Shown here piece by piece: positions 19,450-28,170 of a stretch of DNA of 64,000 nucleotides. Source of the stretch: Acidihalobacter aeolianus (GTDB lineage Bacteria > Pseudomonadota > Gammaproteobacteria > DSM-5130 > Acidihalobacteraceae); NCBI RefSeq assembly GCF_001753165.1, contig NZ_CP017448.1, positions 1,816,462 through 1,880,461 of the forward strand, given 5' to 3'. Each line of letters starts with the position of its first letter. Position 1 is the stretch's first letter. The position numbers and the translations under genes were made by a program. Under the pieces are notes generated by a model. The model did not search any database and was not told the origin of the DNA. It saw only the letters and a program-made list of their open reading frames with translations.

Positions 19450-20704
19450 GGCGGCGCGGCGCTCCCAGCATATCGGAAGTGACTAGAACGACTCCGCCGG
19501 GAGAAACATGAAAACGTCTGGCGTCGTCTTCGAGATTTTGACCGATCACCATCCCATCGGGAATCTGACACCCCTTGTCTAGGATGGCACGCTTTATATG
19601 GCAGTTTTTCCCTACATGTGCGTCTGGCAAAACTACAGAGTCTTCGATCACAGTATATGAGTCGACTTCCACGTTGGAGAAAAGCAACGAGTGCTTGATC
19701 AACGCACCGGAAATAATGCAACCGCCGGACACCATGGAATCGACAGCCATCCCACGTCTATCGTCATCATCAAAAACGAATTTCGCGGGTGGCAGCTGTT
19801 CTTGATATGTCCAAATAGGCCAATCTTGGTCGTACAGATTAAGCTCCGGAGTTACACCAATGAGTTCCAGATTGGCCGCCCAATAAGCGTCGACAGTCCC
19901 GACATCGCGCCAGTAAGCCTGCGTATCGGTTTGCGTATCCCGATATGGGAATGCCATGACTCTGTAGCGTCCAATGATATGAGGAATAATGTCCTGACCG
20001 AAGTCATGATTCGATTTGGACATATCAGCATCGCGAACCAACTGCTCATAAAGGAATGAGGCATTGAAAACGTAAACGCCCATCGAAGCCAAAGCTATAT
20101 CCGATTTCTCTGGCATCGGCGATGGGCGCGCTGGCTTTTCCTGAAATTCATACACCTGGCCTGTCTGGTCGCATGCCATTACGCCGAATGATTTAGCGGC
20201 CTCCAAGTCAACCTCTAGACACGCAACGGTCATATCCGCATTGCTATCTACGTGATAAGCAATCATCTCGCCGTAATCCATCTTATAGATGTGATCTCCG
20301 GCTAGGATCAATATGTATTCCGGATCGTGCTCTCTGATGATGTCCAGATTTTGATAAACGGCATCGGCCGTACCCGCATACCAGGACGTATCGACGCGTT
20401 GCTGCGCTGGCCATATTTCGACGAATTCGTTGAACTCGCCGCGTAAAAATCCCCAACCCTTCTGCACATGCTGAATCAAAGAATGAGCTTTGTATTGCGT
20501 CAAAACCGAAATTCGGCGAATCCCCGAATTGATGCAGTTTGCTAGAGGAAAATCGATGATGCGAAATTTCCCGCCAAAGGGTACCGCGGGCTTCGCTCGC
20601 CAGGCTGTCAAGTCCTTGAGGCGGGATCCACGACCACCAGCCAGGACCAATGCCAATGTATCTCGGGTCAGGCGACTAACGAAACGTTGTGACTGTACCT
20701 TCAC
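19439..20704 (-). CDS. glgC: Glucose-1-phosphate adenylyltransferase
   Basis: GlgC makes ADP-glucose, the committed step of bacterial glycogen synthesis. The protein has [17 protein letters not shown] (nucleotide loop), [20 protein letters not shown] (regulatory and catalytic lysine), [24 protein letters not shown], and a C-terminal left-handed beta-helix with repeating hexapeptides. I prefer the GTG at 20704 (421 aa), which has AGGA 9 bases upstream. ATGs at 20725 and 20770 are in frame but have no clear ribosome site. It is first in glgC-GH57-malQ and diverges from glgB. Confidence 0.93.
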   Translation of the reverse strand: MKVQSQRFVSRLTRDTLALVLAGGRGSRLKDLTAWRAKPAVPFGGKFRIIDFPLANCINSGIRRISVLTQYKAHSLIQHVQKGWGFLRGEFNEFVEIWPAQQRVDTSWYAGTADAVYQNLDIIREHDPEYILILAGDHIYKMDYGEMIAYHVDSNADMTVACLEVDLEAAKSFGVMACDQTGQVYEFQEKPARPSPMPEKSDIALASMGVYVFNASFLYEQLVRDADMSKSNHDFGQDIIPHIIGRYRVMAFPYRDTQTDTQAYWRDVGTVDAYWAANLELIGVTPELNLYDQDWPIWTYQEQLPPAKFVFDDDDRRGMAVDSMVSGGCIISGALIKHSLLFSNVEVDSYTVIEDSVVLPDAHVGKNCHIKRAILDKGCQIPDGMVIGQNLEDDARRFHVSPGGVVLVTSDMLGAPRRRAR

Positions 20705-20865
20705 GTTGCCGATTCCTGATCGCATATGTATGTGATGTGGCGCAACAGCCAAGCCGGTCGCTGAGAGCAAACATCATGCTAGACTGACTTACCTCTAAGC
20801 CTACGCAATCGAAGATCAGTAGGCAATCTGGCACGTTACTCAAGACATGGCAAGGATACGTCGGC

Positions 20866-23046
20866 ATGACGAACGCGTTACCAGACGACATCACACGCAT
20901 TTTGCGCGCAAGCCACCATAACCCGTTCATTTACCTCGGCCGTCACCAACAAGCAGCCGGCGAGATTGTGGTGCGCACCTATCTGCCGCATGCCATTTCA
21001 GCCTGGGTCGGCCCGCAACGGCACGTGCTCTCACCCATAGATGGGGCTCCGGGCCTGTATGAATGGCACGGTAGCCCGGACGAACTGCCGGCACACTACC
21101 AGATCCACTGGGAGGAATCCTCGGGCGCTTATTTCTCGCGGCACGACCCTTATGACTTTCCTCCCCAGATCAGCGAATTCGACATACAACTGATCAATAC
21201 CGGGAAGCACTGGCATGCCTATCGCATTCTCGGAGCGCAGCCCTGGCAAGTCGATGGCATCGCCGGAGTGCGATTCGCGGTCTGGGCGCCCAATGCCGAG
21301 CGCGTCAGTGTGGTTGGAGACTTCAACCATTGGGATGGACGCAACCACCCTATGCGTGTTCGCGGTAGCAGTGGTATATGGGAGTTGTTTATCCCCGACT
21401 TAGGTCCCGGCTGTCTCTATAAGTTCGAACTGCGCAACCGCTCAACCGGTGACGTGCTGACCAAGACAGATCCTTACGCACGCCAATTCGAGGTCAGGCC
21501 TAATACGGCGGCCATCACCGTCGAGGATAAGTCCTACGAATGGCGCGATCATGCTTGGCTCACAACACGTAAGGAATCGGACTGGCAACACTCCCCCATG
21601 TCCATTTTCGAGGTGCATCTCGGCTCCTGGCAGAGGAATGAAGACGGTAGCTTTCTCGATTACAGAACCCTGGCCGACCGCCTTGTCAGTTACGTAAGTT
21701 CCTTGAGCTTCACCCATGTGGAGCTCTTACCCATCACAGAACATCCACTCGACGCATCATGGGGTTATCAAACCACCGGATATTTCGCTCCCACTAGTCG
21801 GTTTGGCTCTCCAGACGATTTTCGATATTTGATCGACAGCCTGCATGCCGCAGGGATTGGCGTACTACTTGACTGGGTGCCAGGCCACTTCCCTCGCGAC
21901 GAACACGCTCTAGCGCGCTTCGATGGCACGCCTCTCTACGAACATGCCGACCCACGCCTTGGAGAACACCGCGATTGGGGCACTTATATTTTCAATTACA
22001 GCCGCAACGAAGTCAGAAATTTTCTCATTTCGAGCGCGATGTTCTGGATCGAGGAATTCCACATCGATGGGTTACGCGTCGATGCGGTCGCGTCAATGTT
22101 ATACCTTGACTATTCACGGGAACCCAATGATTGGCTGCCAAACAAATTCGGCGGCAATGAAAATCTGGAAGCAATCGATTTTCTACGCGAACTCAACTCC
22201 ACCGTGCAAGGGAATCATCCTGGCGTCCTGATTACAGCTGAAGAGTCCACCGCATGGCCACAGGTTACCCGCCCTCCTGACCTCGGCGGCCTGGGTTTCG
22301 CGATGAAATGGAACATGGGCTGGATGCACGATATCCTGGATTACTTCGGCAAGGACCCCATACATCGGCATTATCATCACGATCAACTCACCTTCGGCCT
22401 ACTTTACGCATTCACTGAAAATTTCGTGCTGCCCTTTTCCCATGACGAGGTGGTACACGGCAAGAGATCGCTGCTCTACCGCATGCCTGGCGATGAATGG
22501 CAGCGCTTTGCCAATCTGCGGCTGCTTTACACCTTCATGTTCACTTATCCCGGGAAAAAGCTGCTGTTTATGGGTTGTGAATTCGGGCAGGGCAATGAAT
22601 GGAATTTCGACGCAGCTCTAGATTGGTATGTTACCCAATATGACTTGCACCAAGGTGTAAAAACCCTTGTTGGGGATCTAAACCGCCTATACATGGAATA
22701 TCCGGCCCTGTACCGACTGGATTTCGAGTGGCAGGGATTCGAATGGGTTGACTGCCACGACGCCGCTCAGTCCGTGATCAGCTTCATTCGCAAGGACGAC
22801 AGCGGCCGCCATATTCTGATCATCTGCAATTTCACTCCAGTTCCACGCGAGAATTACCGCATCGGCGTACCCGGCCAGTGTGGGTACCGCGAACGACTAA
22901 ATTCCGACTCCAGCTATTACGGCGGGTCGAACGCAGGCAACCCGCCGATCATCAATGCAGAGGAAACACCTTGGATGGGGCGAGAGTACTCACTCAAGCT
23001 ACGTCTTCCACCCCTTGGGGCCTTAGTGCTTGAGCCATTGGATTGA
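20866..23046 (+). CDS. glgB: 1,4-alpha-glucan branching enzyme (GH13)
   Basis: GlgB adds alpha-1,6 branches to glycogen. The 726-aa protein has the full E. coli-type layout: N1 and CBM48-like domains ([22 protein letters not shown]), a GH13 barrel with nucleophile Asp406 ([16 protein letters not shown]), acid Glu459 (ITAEEST) and [10 protein letters not shown], and a C-terminal beta domain. AAGGA precedes the ATG. It is divergent from the glgC operon across 161 bases (95 if the longer glgC frame is used), which should hold both promoters. It is the last chromosomal gene before the tRNA-Ser island. Confidence 0.97.
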   Translation: MTNALPDDITRILRASHHNPFIYLGRHQQAAGEIVVRTYLPHAISAWVGPQRHVLSPIDGAPGLYEWHGSPDELPAHYQIHWEESSGAYFSRHDPYDFPPQISEFDIQLINTGKHWHAYRILGAQPWQVDGIAGVRFAVWAPNAERVSVVGDFNHWDGRNHPMRVRGSSGIWELFIPDLGPGCLYKFELRNRSTGDVLTKTDPYARQFEVRPNTAAITVEDKSYEWRDHAWLTTRKESDWQHSPMSIFEVHLGSWQRNEDGSFLDYRTLADRLVSYVSSLSFTHVELLPITEHPLDASWGYQTTGYFAPTSRFGSPDDFRYLIDSLHAAGIGVLLDWVPGHFPRDEHALARFDGTPLYEHADPRLGEHRDWGTYIFNYSRNEVRNFLISSAMFWIEEFHIDGLRVDAVASMLYLDYSREPNDWLPNKFGGNENLEAIDFLRELNSTVQGNHPGVLITAEESTAWPQVTRPPDLGGLGFAMKWNMGWMHDILDYFGKDPIHRHYHHDQLTFGLLYAFTENFVLPFSHDEVVHGKRSLLYRMPGDEWQRFANLRLLYTFMFTYPGKKLLFMGCEFGQGNEWNFDAALDWYVTQYDLHQGVKTLVGDLNRLYMEYPALYRLDFEWQGFEWVDCHDAAQSVISFIRKDDSGRHILIICNFTPVPRENYRIGVPGQCGYRERLNSDSSYYGGSNAGNPPIINAEETPWMGREYSLKLRLPPLGALVLEPLD

Positions 23047-23241
23047 GAGCTCACGCAATGCCAACCCGATGACGGCTGCGCGAACAAATGTCCTCAATCA
23101 TGCATTGCTGATTAGACAGGTTAGCAAGATTCTTGCGCACAAAACCTGTGGTTTAGGGAAGAGACCTCGGCTAGGGAAACCCGGCCCAGGGCAAACGGAT
23201 TTGCTGCATACCTCAGCAAAAAATAGCAGGATTGCTCAGAA

Positions 23242-23269
23242 AGAAAAAGCAAACCCCAGCAGGGGGGGT
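23242..23269 (-). terminator. Displaced terminator of tRNA-Ser
   Basis: On the minus strand a 5-bp stem (ACCCC with GGGGT, 7-base loop) is followed by TTTGCTTTTT. It lies 5 bases beyond the 20-bp remnant of the tRNA 3' end at 23274-23293. Before the island inserted it would have ended the tRNA-Ser transcript. Confidence 0.55.
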
Positions 23270-23273
23270 GAAG

Positions 23274-23293
23274 TGGCGGAGAGGGAGGGATTC
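23274..23293 (-). repeat. Left attachment site (tRNA-Ser 3' end remnant)
   Basis: A 20-base direct copy of the last 20 bases of tRNA-Ser including the CCA. The flanking bases differ on both sides, so 20 bp is the exact identity. It is not a functional tRNA. Confidence 0.85.
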
Positions 23294-23490
23294 CGCAATA
23301 AGTCTGAATATTAACTATAATTCAATGACTTAAAAAGACACCCCAAGCGACTAGTGTACCACCTTGGCGACCCAAAACAGCCGCTGAATATCATCAAATT
23401 CGATCTAGCTGTCAATTATCATGCTGAATAATGTGAGCAGAATTAATCAATCTCACTGAATATCCGCCTGATTCCATCCATAGCAGGACA
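23294..23490. other. AT-rich left end of island, no gene seen
   Basis: About 200 bases of lower GC than the chromosome between the att site and the array terminator. No ORF or clear structure is supported. Confidence 0.5.
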
Positions 23491-23493
23491 ATA

Positions 23494-23526
23494 AAAAAAG
23501 CCTCCCTTGGTCAGGAAGGCTTTTTT
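23494..23526 (-). terminator. Terminator of the CRISPR precursor transcript
   Basis: AAAAAAGCCTCCC pairs with GGAAGGCTTTTTT around a 7-base loop, with one mismatch. Read on the minus strand it ends in a T-run about 20 bases after the degenerate last repeat, so it suits termination of a transcript that enters from the right. It could also work on the plus strand. Confidence 0.7.
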
Positions 23527-23545
23527 ATTTCATCATCAGTTAATC

Positions 23546-24150
23546 ATGCAAATCCCATTAAACGGGGAAGGTCCGTTCGGACGCTTCTAACTTCCAGTCT
23601 ATTCACTGTAATTGATGTCTTAATCCCATTACACGGGGAAGGTCCGTTCGGACGTCGAAGAACTCGAATATACCGGCCCCAACCAGGGTCTTAATCCCAT
23701 TACACGGGGAAGGTCCGTTCGGACAGACAAGGGACGGGGCTAACCACGCCGAAGTGGGTCTTAATCCCATTACACGGGGAAGGTCCGTTCGGACTACCAG
23801 CCTCCTCCGCAACCGCCTTCGCAGTGCCGTCTTAATCCCATTACACGGGGAAGGTCCGTTCGGACCCCGCAGGATTATCAACTCGAAGTGAGGACTTAAG
23901 TCTTAATCCCATTACACGGGGAAGGTCCGTTCGGACACGAATTTCGTAGTCGCATGGTGACCCGTTTCCTTTGTCTTAATCCCATTACACGGGGAAGGTC
24001 CGTTCGGACCACAAGGCCCAGGTGCAAGGCCAGCTCTGGGTGGGTCTTAATCCCATTACACGGGGAAGGTCCGTTCGGACGGTCGCGTTAAAGGTGGGCA
24101 CACCAGCCTTTTGGTCTTAATCCCATTACACGGGGAAGGTCCGTTCGGAC
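23546..24150 (-). CRISPR. CRISPR array, 9 repeats of 37 bp and 8 spacers, no cas genes nearby
   Basis: Repeat starts are 23546, 23617, 23688, 23758, 23829, 23900, 23973, 24044 and 24114. Eight repeats are identical. The plus-strand unit begins GTCTTAATCCCATTACACGG and ends GGAAGGTCCGTTCGGAC. The first repeat (23546) has five mismatches and is the decayed leader-distal end. Spacers are 33-36 bp and all different. The orientation is therefore minus: crRNA repeats would start GTCCGAACGGAC, which can fold on itself, and end in ATTAAGAC, similar to the 8-base ATTGAAAC-type tags of type I and III systems. A terminator follows at 23494. I found no cas gene in the 64 kb. The subtype cannot be set from the repeat alone. 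Confidence 0.95.
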
Positions 24151-24272
24151 TCCTGTCATATTTCAGAAGCCTTACGGATCATAGACTTACGAGACCTTTT
24201 CTCTGCACCGTTTCGGTGCAAAAAAGTTAGCTTTTTCTCGGGGCCGATCCGGGCCGGTTGTCGGGTTGTCAA
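24151..24272 (-). promoter_or_regulatory. Probable CRISPR leader
   Basis: This is the sequence upstream of the perfect end of the array on the minus strand. A -10-like TATGAT lies at 24183-24178, about 28 bases before the first repeat, with only a weak -35. A perfect 7-bp inverted repeat, TGCACCG/CGGTGCA with a 3-base spacer, is at 24204-24220. TTGACA is at 24272-24267. Leader status is inferred from array polarity. Confidence 0.6.
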
Positions 24273-24332
24273 AGAGCGGTGCTGAGGGGCTTTGAACATC
24301 GCATGCAGTGGCGCAAAAATCAACCCCCTGCC

Positions 24333-24376
24333 CCGATTACGTAATGCGCGTTACCTAATGCCGATTACGTAATCGG
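24333..24376. repeat. Three tandem 14-bp palindromic iteron-like sites
   Basis: ATTACGTAAT (24336), GTTACCTAAT (24350) and ATTACGTAAT (24364) are spaced exactly 14 bp apart. The last is within a perfect 16-bp palindrome, CCGATTACGTAATCGG (24361-24376). The pattern resembles binding sites for a plasmid replication, partition or KfrA-type protein. Confidence 0.75.
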
Positions 24377-24413
24377 GTCGGTGTTGGCGATGGACTGTTT
24401 TCGCAGCGACAAC

Positions 24414-24436
24414 AAAAAGCCCGTCAGGCGGCGGGC
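24414..24436 (-). terminator. Rho-independent terminator of the kfrA-like gene
   Basis: A 7-bp stem with one G-T pair (24419-24425 with 24430-24436), a 4-base loop, and TTTTT on the minus strand at 24418-24414. It is placed 30 bases after the kfrA-like stop. Confidence 0.75.
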
Positions 24437-24466
24437 AAGGTGCTTTTGTCTCTGTCGCGTGCGTGC

Positions 24467-25057
24467 TCAGGCCTGATCGTTCGATGGCCGTTTGCGCGCC
24501 GTGCTCTTTTCGTCCTGGGTCGCGTGCTGCGCCATGAACTGCTTCAAGGTCTCTGACTGATCCTGAATGACGGCTTGCAGGGCGTTGAGCTGTCTTGCCA
24601 GGCTCTCGTTCTCGCCCTGCAGTCTTGCCTGCGCCTGTTCCAGTACGCGGACCTCGGTGGACGATTGAGCGAGGGCTGATTGCGTCTGTTCCAGCTCCTC
24701 CAAGGTGCTATCCAAGCGCCTCAGCAGCTGATCCAGATCCTGCTCGGCGGTTTGCACGCGCGCATTGGCGGCGCGTCTTAGGGTTTCCACATCCTGCGCC
24801 GCTACGCTCTGCGCCTGCTGCCACAGCTGTCCTAAGGTGGCCGTGAGCGATGCCGCGATCTCCGCAGGCACCTCCACGGTCATCGGCGAGGTGCTCGCCG
24901 TACGCGCGCGCAGTGTCTGTAGGTGTTTGCCGATGGTGGAATAACCCCCGCTGCCCAGCTCGTTGCGTATCGCGTCATACGTCACCGCCTCGTTGCGGGC
25001 TTCTAGCGCGGAGACTGCGCTTTCTACCTGTTCCAGGGTAATACCGGATCTTCCCAT
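24467..25057 (-). CDS. KfrA-like plasmid DNA-binding protein
   Basis: A 196-aa protein with an N-terminal KfrA_N-type helix-turn-helix (SGITLEQVESAVSALEARNE and YDAIRNELGSGGYSTIGKHL, about residues 4-50). A long heptad-rich coiled coil follows (about 85-180: Gln, Glu, Leu and Ala rich) and a basic tail. KfrA proteins of plasmids bind their own promoter and aid stable inheritance. I chose the ATG at 25057 because homologues begin MGRSGIT and AGGA precedes it; an ATG at 25075 is also possible. A longer frame extends to 25417 but has no domain support. The neighbouring palindromic sites could be targets. Its presence gives the island a plasmid-like character. Confidence 0.8.
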   Translation of the reverse strand: MGRSGITLEQVESAVSALEARNEAVTYDAIRNELGSGGYSTIGKHLQTLRARTASTSPMTVEVPAEIAASLTATLGQLWQQAQSVAAQDVETLRRAANARVQTAEQDLDQLLRRLDSTLEELEQTQSALAQSSTEVRVLEQAQARLQGENESLARQLNALQAVIQDQSETLKQFMAQHATQDEKSTARKRPSNDQA

Positions 25058-25477
25058 TGTGATGATTCCTGACATAAAGGGTTCCAAGGCCAGGCGACAG
25101 GCCTGGCAACCCGTATAGGGAACGCCAGGGCAAAAAAGGACGGGCCACAAAAAAACCTCGAATGCAAAAAAACCGAGACCCGCGAGCACCCAGCAGAACG
25201 GATGCGGGTTGTCTGCACGCAGGCGTGGCGCAAGGCGCATCACGCGACGTGCGCAAGCGTGCGCGATGCGCGCACACGACTGAGCGCAGATCACTGCGCG
25301 AACCGGGGAGCCGCGTATGCGGGGCAAGGCGTTCAGCCGAAGCCCCTCAGAGGTGTGCGCCCCAGCGCACGGATCTGAGGCCGGGGGAGCCGCCACTGAA
25401 TTTGCGCCCCAGCGCAAATAGCACCGCCCACGGTGCGCTCAGTGGTGGGGGCAGCGCCCCCGCCCCCAGAGTGCGGA

Positions 25478-25582
25478 GCACGGCGGGACACCAGGGCGGC
25501 GGTAGCGGTCCACCGGCGCAAGTGGCGAAGACACGCCGCGACGGTGGCAACCGATACCAGCTGCGCTGGTGTCCCGCCGTGC
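25478..25582. repeat. 17-bp perfect inverted repeat, 71-bp spacing
   Basis: GCACGGCGGGACACCAG at 25478-25494 is the exact reverse complement of 25566-25582. Confidence 0.8.
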
Positions 25583-25749
25583 GAACCGTCGCCGATAGGC
25601 GGCGGCCGGAGCGTAGCGGAGGGCACGGAGGGGGCGGCTAAGAAAAGGAGGCGTAAGCCCGCCGTTCAGGCGGGCTAGCGAGCGTTTGCGCGTTCAGCGC
25701 ATGGAGCTCGCGGTAGCCGATCCCGTCGCCGATCAGGCGACTCCTCACC

Positions 25750-25777
25750 GTATCCCCCGCAAGCCAGCGGGGGATAC
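25750..25777. repeat. 11-bp perfect hairpin
   Basis: GTATCCCCCGC at 25750-25760 pairs with GCGGGGGATAC at 25767-25777, with a 6-base loop. There is no T-tract. Confidence 0.75.
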
Positions 25778-25809
25778 AAAGGGCCGATACGGTCATCGTC
25801 GTCGCTATA

Positions 25810-25834
25810 CGTGTTGAACCCATTCAACACGGAG
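25810..25834 (+). promoter_or_regulatory. Hairpin abutting the ribosome site of the winged-helix gene
   Basis: CGTGTTGAA pairs with TTCAACACG (25810-25818 with 25823-25831) around CCCA. The last pair uses the first G of the GGAG ribosome site (25831-25834), so the structure could hide it, or the DNA palindrome could be an operator. Confidence 0.55.
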
Positions 25835-25840
25835 CTATCC

Positions 25841-26935
25841 ATGAGAATCAAACTCGACAATCTGATTTATAACCGCCACCCCTCAAAATCAGCCAAGCAG
25901 GGTGTAGACAAAGGCAGCACGGAATCTCATGCGCCGACGCCACAAGCGCCCAAGACACCGCCTGAACACACCCCCGCCCTGCTCCCAGGGGAAGGGCTCA
26001 GCGTGCCTCCAGGGGTCGTCGTCGGACAGCAAAATGAAGCGCGCGTGCTGCGCGTACTGCATCGTTTTGGCTGGCTGACGGCACGGCAAGTCGGGCAGCT
26101 AGTATGGCCTGAGGGTTCTCAGTCCTTGCAGATGGGACGGCGCGTTTTACGTCGCCTTGCCGACAAGCGCGAAGTACTGGCGAGGCAGCTGCCCAACACG
26201 ATGACACCCGCCTGGGTGCTCACTTCACGCGGTGCGGCGCGACTGCGTCAAGCCGGGATCTCGGATGCACAGCGCGGCACGGATCAGCTGCGCTCGTCGG
26301 ATACCACATGGCGACATCGGTGGATCGTCAATCAGTATCTCATCGAGTACACACCGGATGATGCTCGCTCGTACTCAGAGTTTGAGATCCTCACCTACCG
26401 CAGTCCGTTGCCTAACCAGACAACAAGGCGAGGCGTTTTGCCGATGCGCAGTTGGCTCGGCAAGACTCCGGATGCGCTGTGGACGGAGCAGCACGGCACG
26501 TTGCGTCTGTTGACGTGGATCGAGGTCGAGCGCACACGCAAGCGCAGCTCGGACCTCGGTCAACTGTGCGAATTGATCGTCAGCGGCACCTTTAACCCCA
26601 TCATCGCGCACAGCGAACTCGAGCTAGACGAGATTCATCTGGTCTACGTCTGGGATCGTCAGAAACCGAAGACGTTGGCTGAGATATTCCCGCTCATTCA
26701 AGCACTCGTGAATGGCGTGCGTAAGCGCATTGCCCAGCGCCTTGATCTGTATGAACGCGACGTCGCCGACGACTTCGCCAGCGATCAGCTCGGCAAGGTG
26801 CAGTTATCGGTGCTCGACATCGGACCCGGCCCTGTGCTGCGCGGGATAACCTATCAGTGGTCGCTGAATGAACTCATGAGCGCGCACGGGCTGAACGTCG
26901 TACGCAGCAGACTGGGTGCGGACAAGAAGTCGTAA
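25841..26935 (+). CDS. Winged-helix mobile-element protein (replication-relaxation-like)
   Basis: A 364-aa protein. Residues 55-115 form a likely winged helix (VLRVLHRFGWLTARQVGQLV, RRVLRRLADKREVLAR, AWVLTSRGAARLRQAGI). A region with TWRHRWIVNQYLIEY and a mixed alpha/beta domain with WTEQHGTLRLLTWIEVERT follow. The order resembles the replication-relaxation family found on plasmids and integrative elements, but I could not confirm it. The start at 25841 has GGAG 6 bases upstream; an in-frame ATG at 25811 falls within a hairpin. It sits 49 bases before the integrase 3' end, convergent with it. Function is unknown beyond probable DNA binding. Confidence 0.65.
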   Translation: MRIKLDNLIYNRHPSKSAKQGVDKGSTESHAPTPQAPKTPPEHTPALLPGEGLSVPPGVVVGQQNEARVLRVLHRFGWLTARQVGQLVWPEGSQSLQMGRRVLRRLADKREVLARQLPNTMTPAWVLTSRGAARLRQAGISDAQRGTDQLRSSDTTWRHRWIVNQYLIEYTPDDARSYSEFEILTYRSPLPNQTTRRGVLPMRSWLGKTPDALWTEQHGTLRLLTWIEVERTRKRSSDLGQLCELIVSGTFNPIIAHSELELDEIHLVYVWDRQKPKTLAEIFPLIQALVNGVRKRIAQRLDLYERDVADDFASDQLGKVQLSVLDIGPGPVLRGITYQWSLNELMSAHGLNVVRSRLGADKKS

Positions 26936-26984
26936 TGAAACGCGATGCGTCATGCCTGGCGCTTGAATTTCGGCCCAACCCTGT

Positions 26985-27936
26985 CTACTCAGGAACAATC
27001 GGCGTGATCACTAAGTCAGGATAGGCGACTTGCTGGATAGCTGCATGCAGACGTTTGAGGGTGAATCCTGAACCATAACGTCGACCCATCTTCTGACCGC
27101 CACTGTGCCCCATGAGGGCATCGGAGAGTTCTTCGTCAAGCCCTGCTTCTCGGCAAGCATCGCGGAAGGTATGGCGCAGGCTATGAAAGTCCTTTCTGCG
27201 GTCGGTGATGGCAAGCGTTTTGCGCAGATAGCTCATAAACGCCTTGGAGAAGCCAGAACTGTACCGACCATAGCGGTCAGGTTTGAGCGTGGGAAAGAGA
27301 CGCTTTTCCCCTTGGCGTTTGAGTTGAGCATGATAGCGCAGCAAACCCGCCTCGATCAGTACCGGATGAATCGGCAGTCGCCTTCTGGAATCGGTGTTTT
27401 TGAGCCGCTTCTCGGGTGCGTCGGCGTTGTCGTTCAGGTCGGTGATGAGCAGGCACCAGATACCGTCGATTTTCTCGATGTCGTCGATGTGCAGCTGGGC
27501 CAGCTCTTCGACTCGGCAACCCTGGTAGAGCGCCATCAGCGGCAGCCAGACGCCAGCCTCAGCGGTGCTACGGCCGAGGCGCTTGCCTTGGGTATAGAGG
27601 GGCGAACCGAACAGGCGTTTGAGGTCGTCGGTGTCGAGCGGCACGCGCCCTGCGCCCTTGGATTTAGGGATCGGCACACGCGCAGCCGGGTTGTAGCTGA
27701 GCTTGCCGTTGTTGATGGCGACGTTGTAGAGCGCGCAGATAAATGAAAGCTTCTTGTCCAGGGTCTTGGGTTGCCGTCCTTTCTCGCTCAGGCTGTCGCG
27801 GTAGCGGATGACGTCGATCCGCTGTGCCTGTTCGAGGGTGCGGTAGCCTGTGAGAGCGCGGAATTCGCGGATCGCCAGGGCAACATCATCCACGGTGCGC
27901 TTTGGCCGGTTGGGATCGAAGCGCTGCCAGTCTGAG
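26985..27936 (-). pseudogene. Tyrosine integrase, C-terminal part (split by IS21)
   Basis: The catalytic half of a tyrosine recombinase. It carries the active-site residues Arg (YQGCRVEELAQLH), His and Arg (DFHSLRHTFRDAC), His (LMGHSGG) and Tyr (MGRRYGSG), so the catalytic core is intact. Upstream reading runs into the IS21 end at 27937. If the element and one copy of CTGAG are removed, it joins in frame with the fragment at 30539-31226 (..EEAFSDWQRFDP..), giving a protein of about 544 aa. As it stands the enzyme cannot be made whole, so the island should be unable to excise by itself. A start just inside the IS might express a truncated form. Confidence 0.9.
27932..27936. repeat. Target site duplication, left (CTGAG)
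   Basis: CTGAG flanks the IS at 27932-27936 and again at 30539-30543. Confidence 0.9.
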
Positions 27937-28170
27937 TGCGTATTTCGGCGCAACGTGACCGGTCATTTCGCTCGAACGTGACCGCCCGTTTCGGATCAAC
28001 GTGACCGGCCATTTCGTTTGATCGTGACCGATTTCGGCTCTTTTTCCGAAATCGGCGGTCACGTTCCTCCGTCATCTCATCCAAGCCACTGGAATTCTTT
28101 CACTTATTCCGGCACAACCGCGCTCCTTTGCTCACTCAAGGAGACAGCGGTGCCGGCAGCGAGGATTCCA

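Larger units (their letters stand above)
25058..25840. other. GC-rich non-coding region with inverted repeats (candidate origin or regulatory region)
   Basis: About 780 bases without a supported gene. It holds a perfect 17-bp inverted repeat with 71 bases between arms (25478-25494 and 25566-25582), an 8-bp hairpin at 25656-25676 (AGCCCGCC/GGCGGGCT), an 11-bp hairpin at 25750-25777, and a hairpin at the ribosome site of the next gene. Such a layout is common at replication or transfer origins, but no named origin type is recognised. The region must also hold the kfrA-like gene promoter. Confidence 0.5.

Noticed and set aside
23274-23293. A second tRNA-Ser gene
   Set aside because: Only the last 20 bases match; no anticodon, D or full T arm is present, so it is an attachment-site remnant.
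23603-23881. A 92-codon open frame inside the CRISPR array
   Set aside because: It is made of repeated repeat-derived peptides (NGPSPCNGIK) and is an artefact of the array.
25076-25417. The first 114 codons of a longer kfrA-like frame
   Set aside because: Cysteine- and arginine-rich sequence with no domain, in a GC-rich non-coding block; ribosome sites fit starts at 25075 or 25057.
26985-27936. A Cas1-like integrase linked to the CRISPR array
   Set aside because: Arg-His-x-x-Arg-His-Tyr residues show a tyrosine recombinase, not Cas1.
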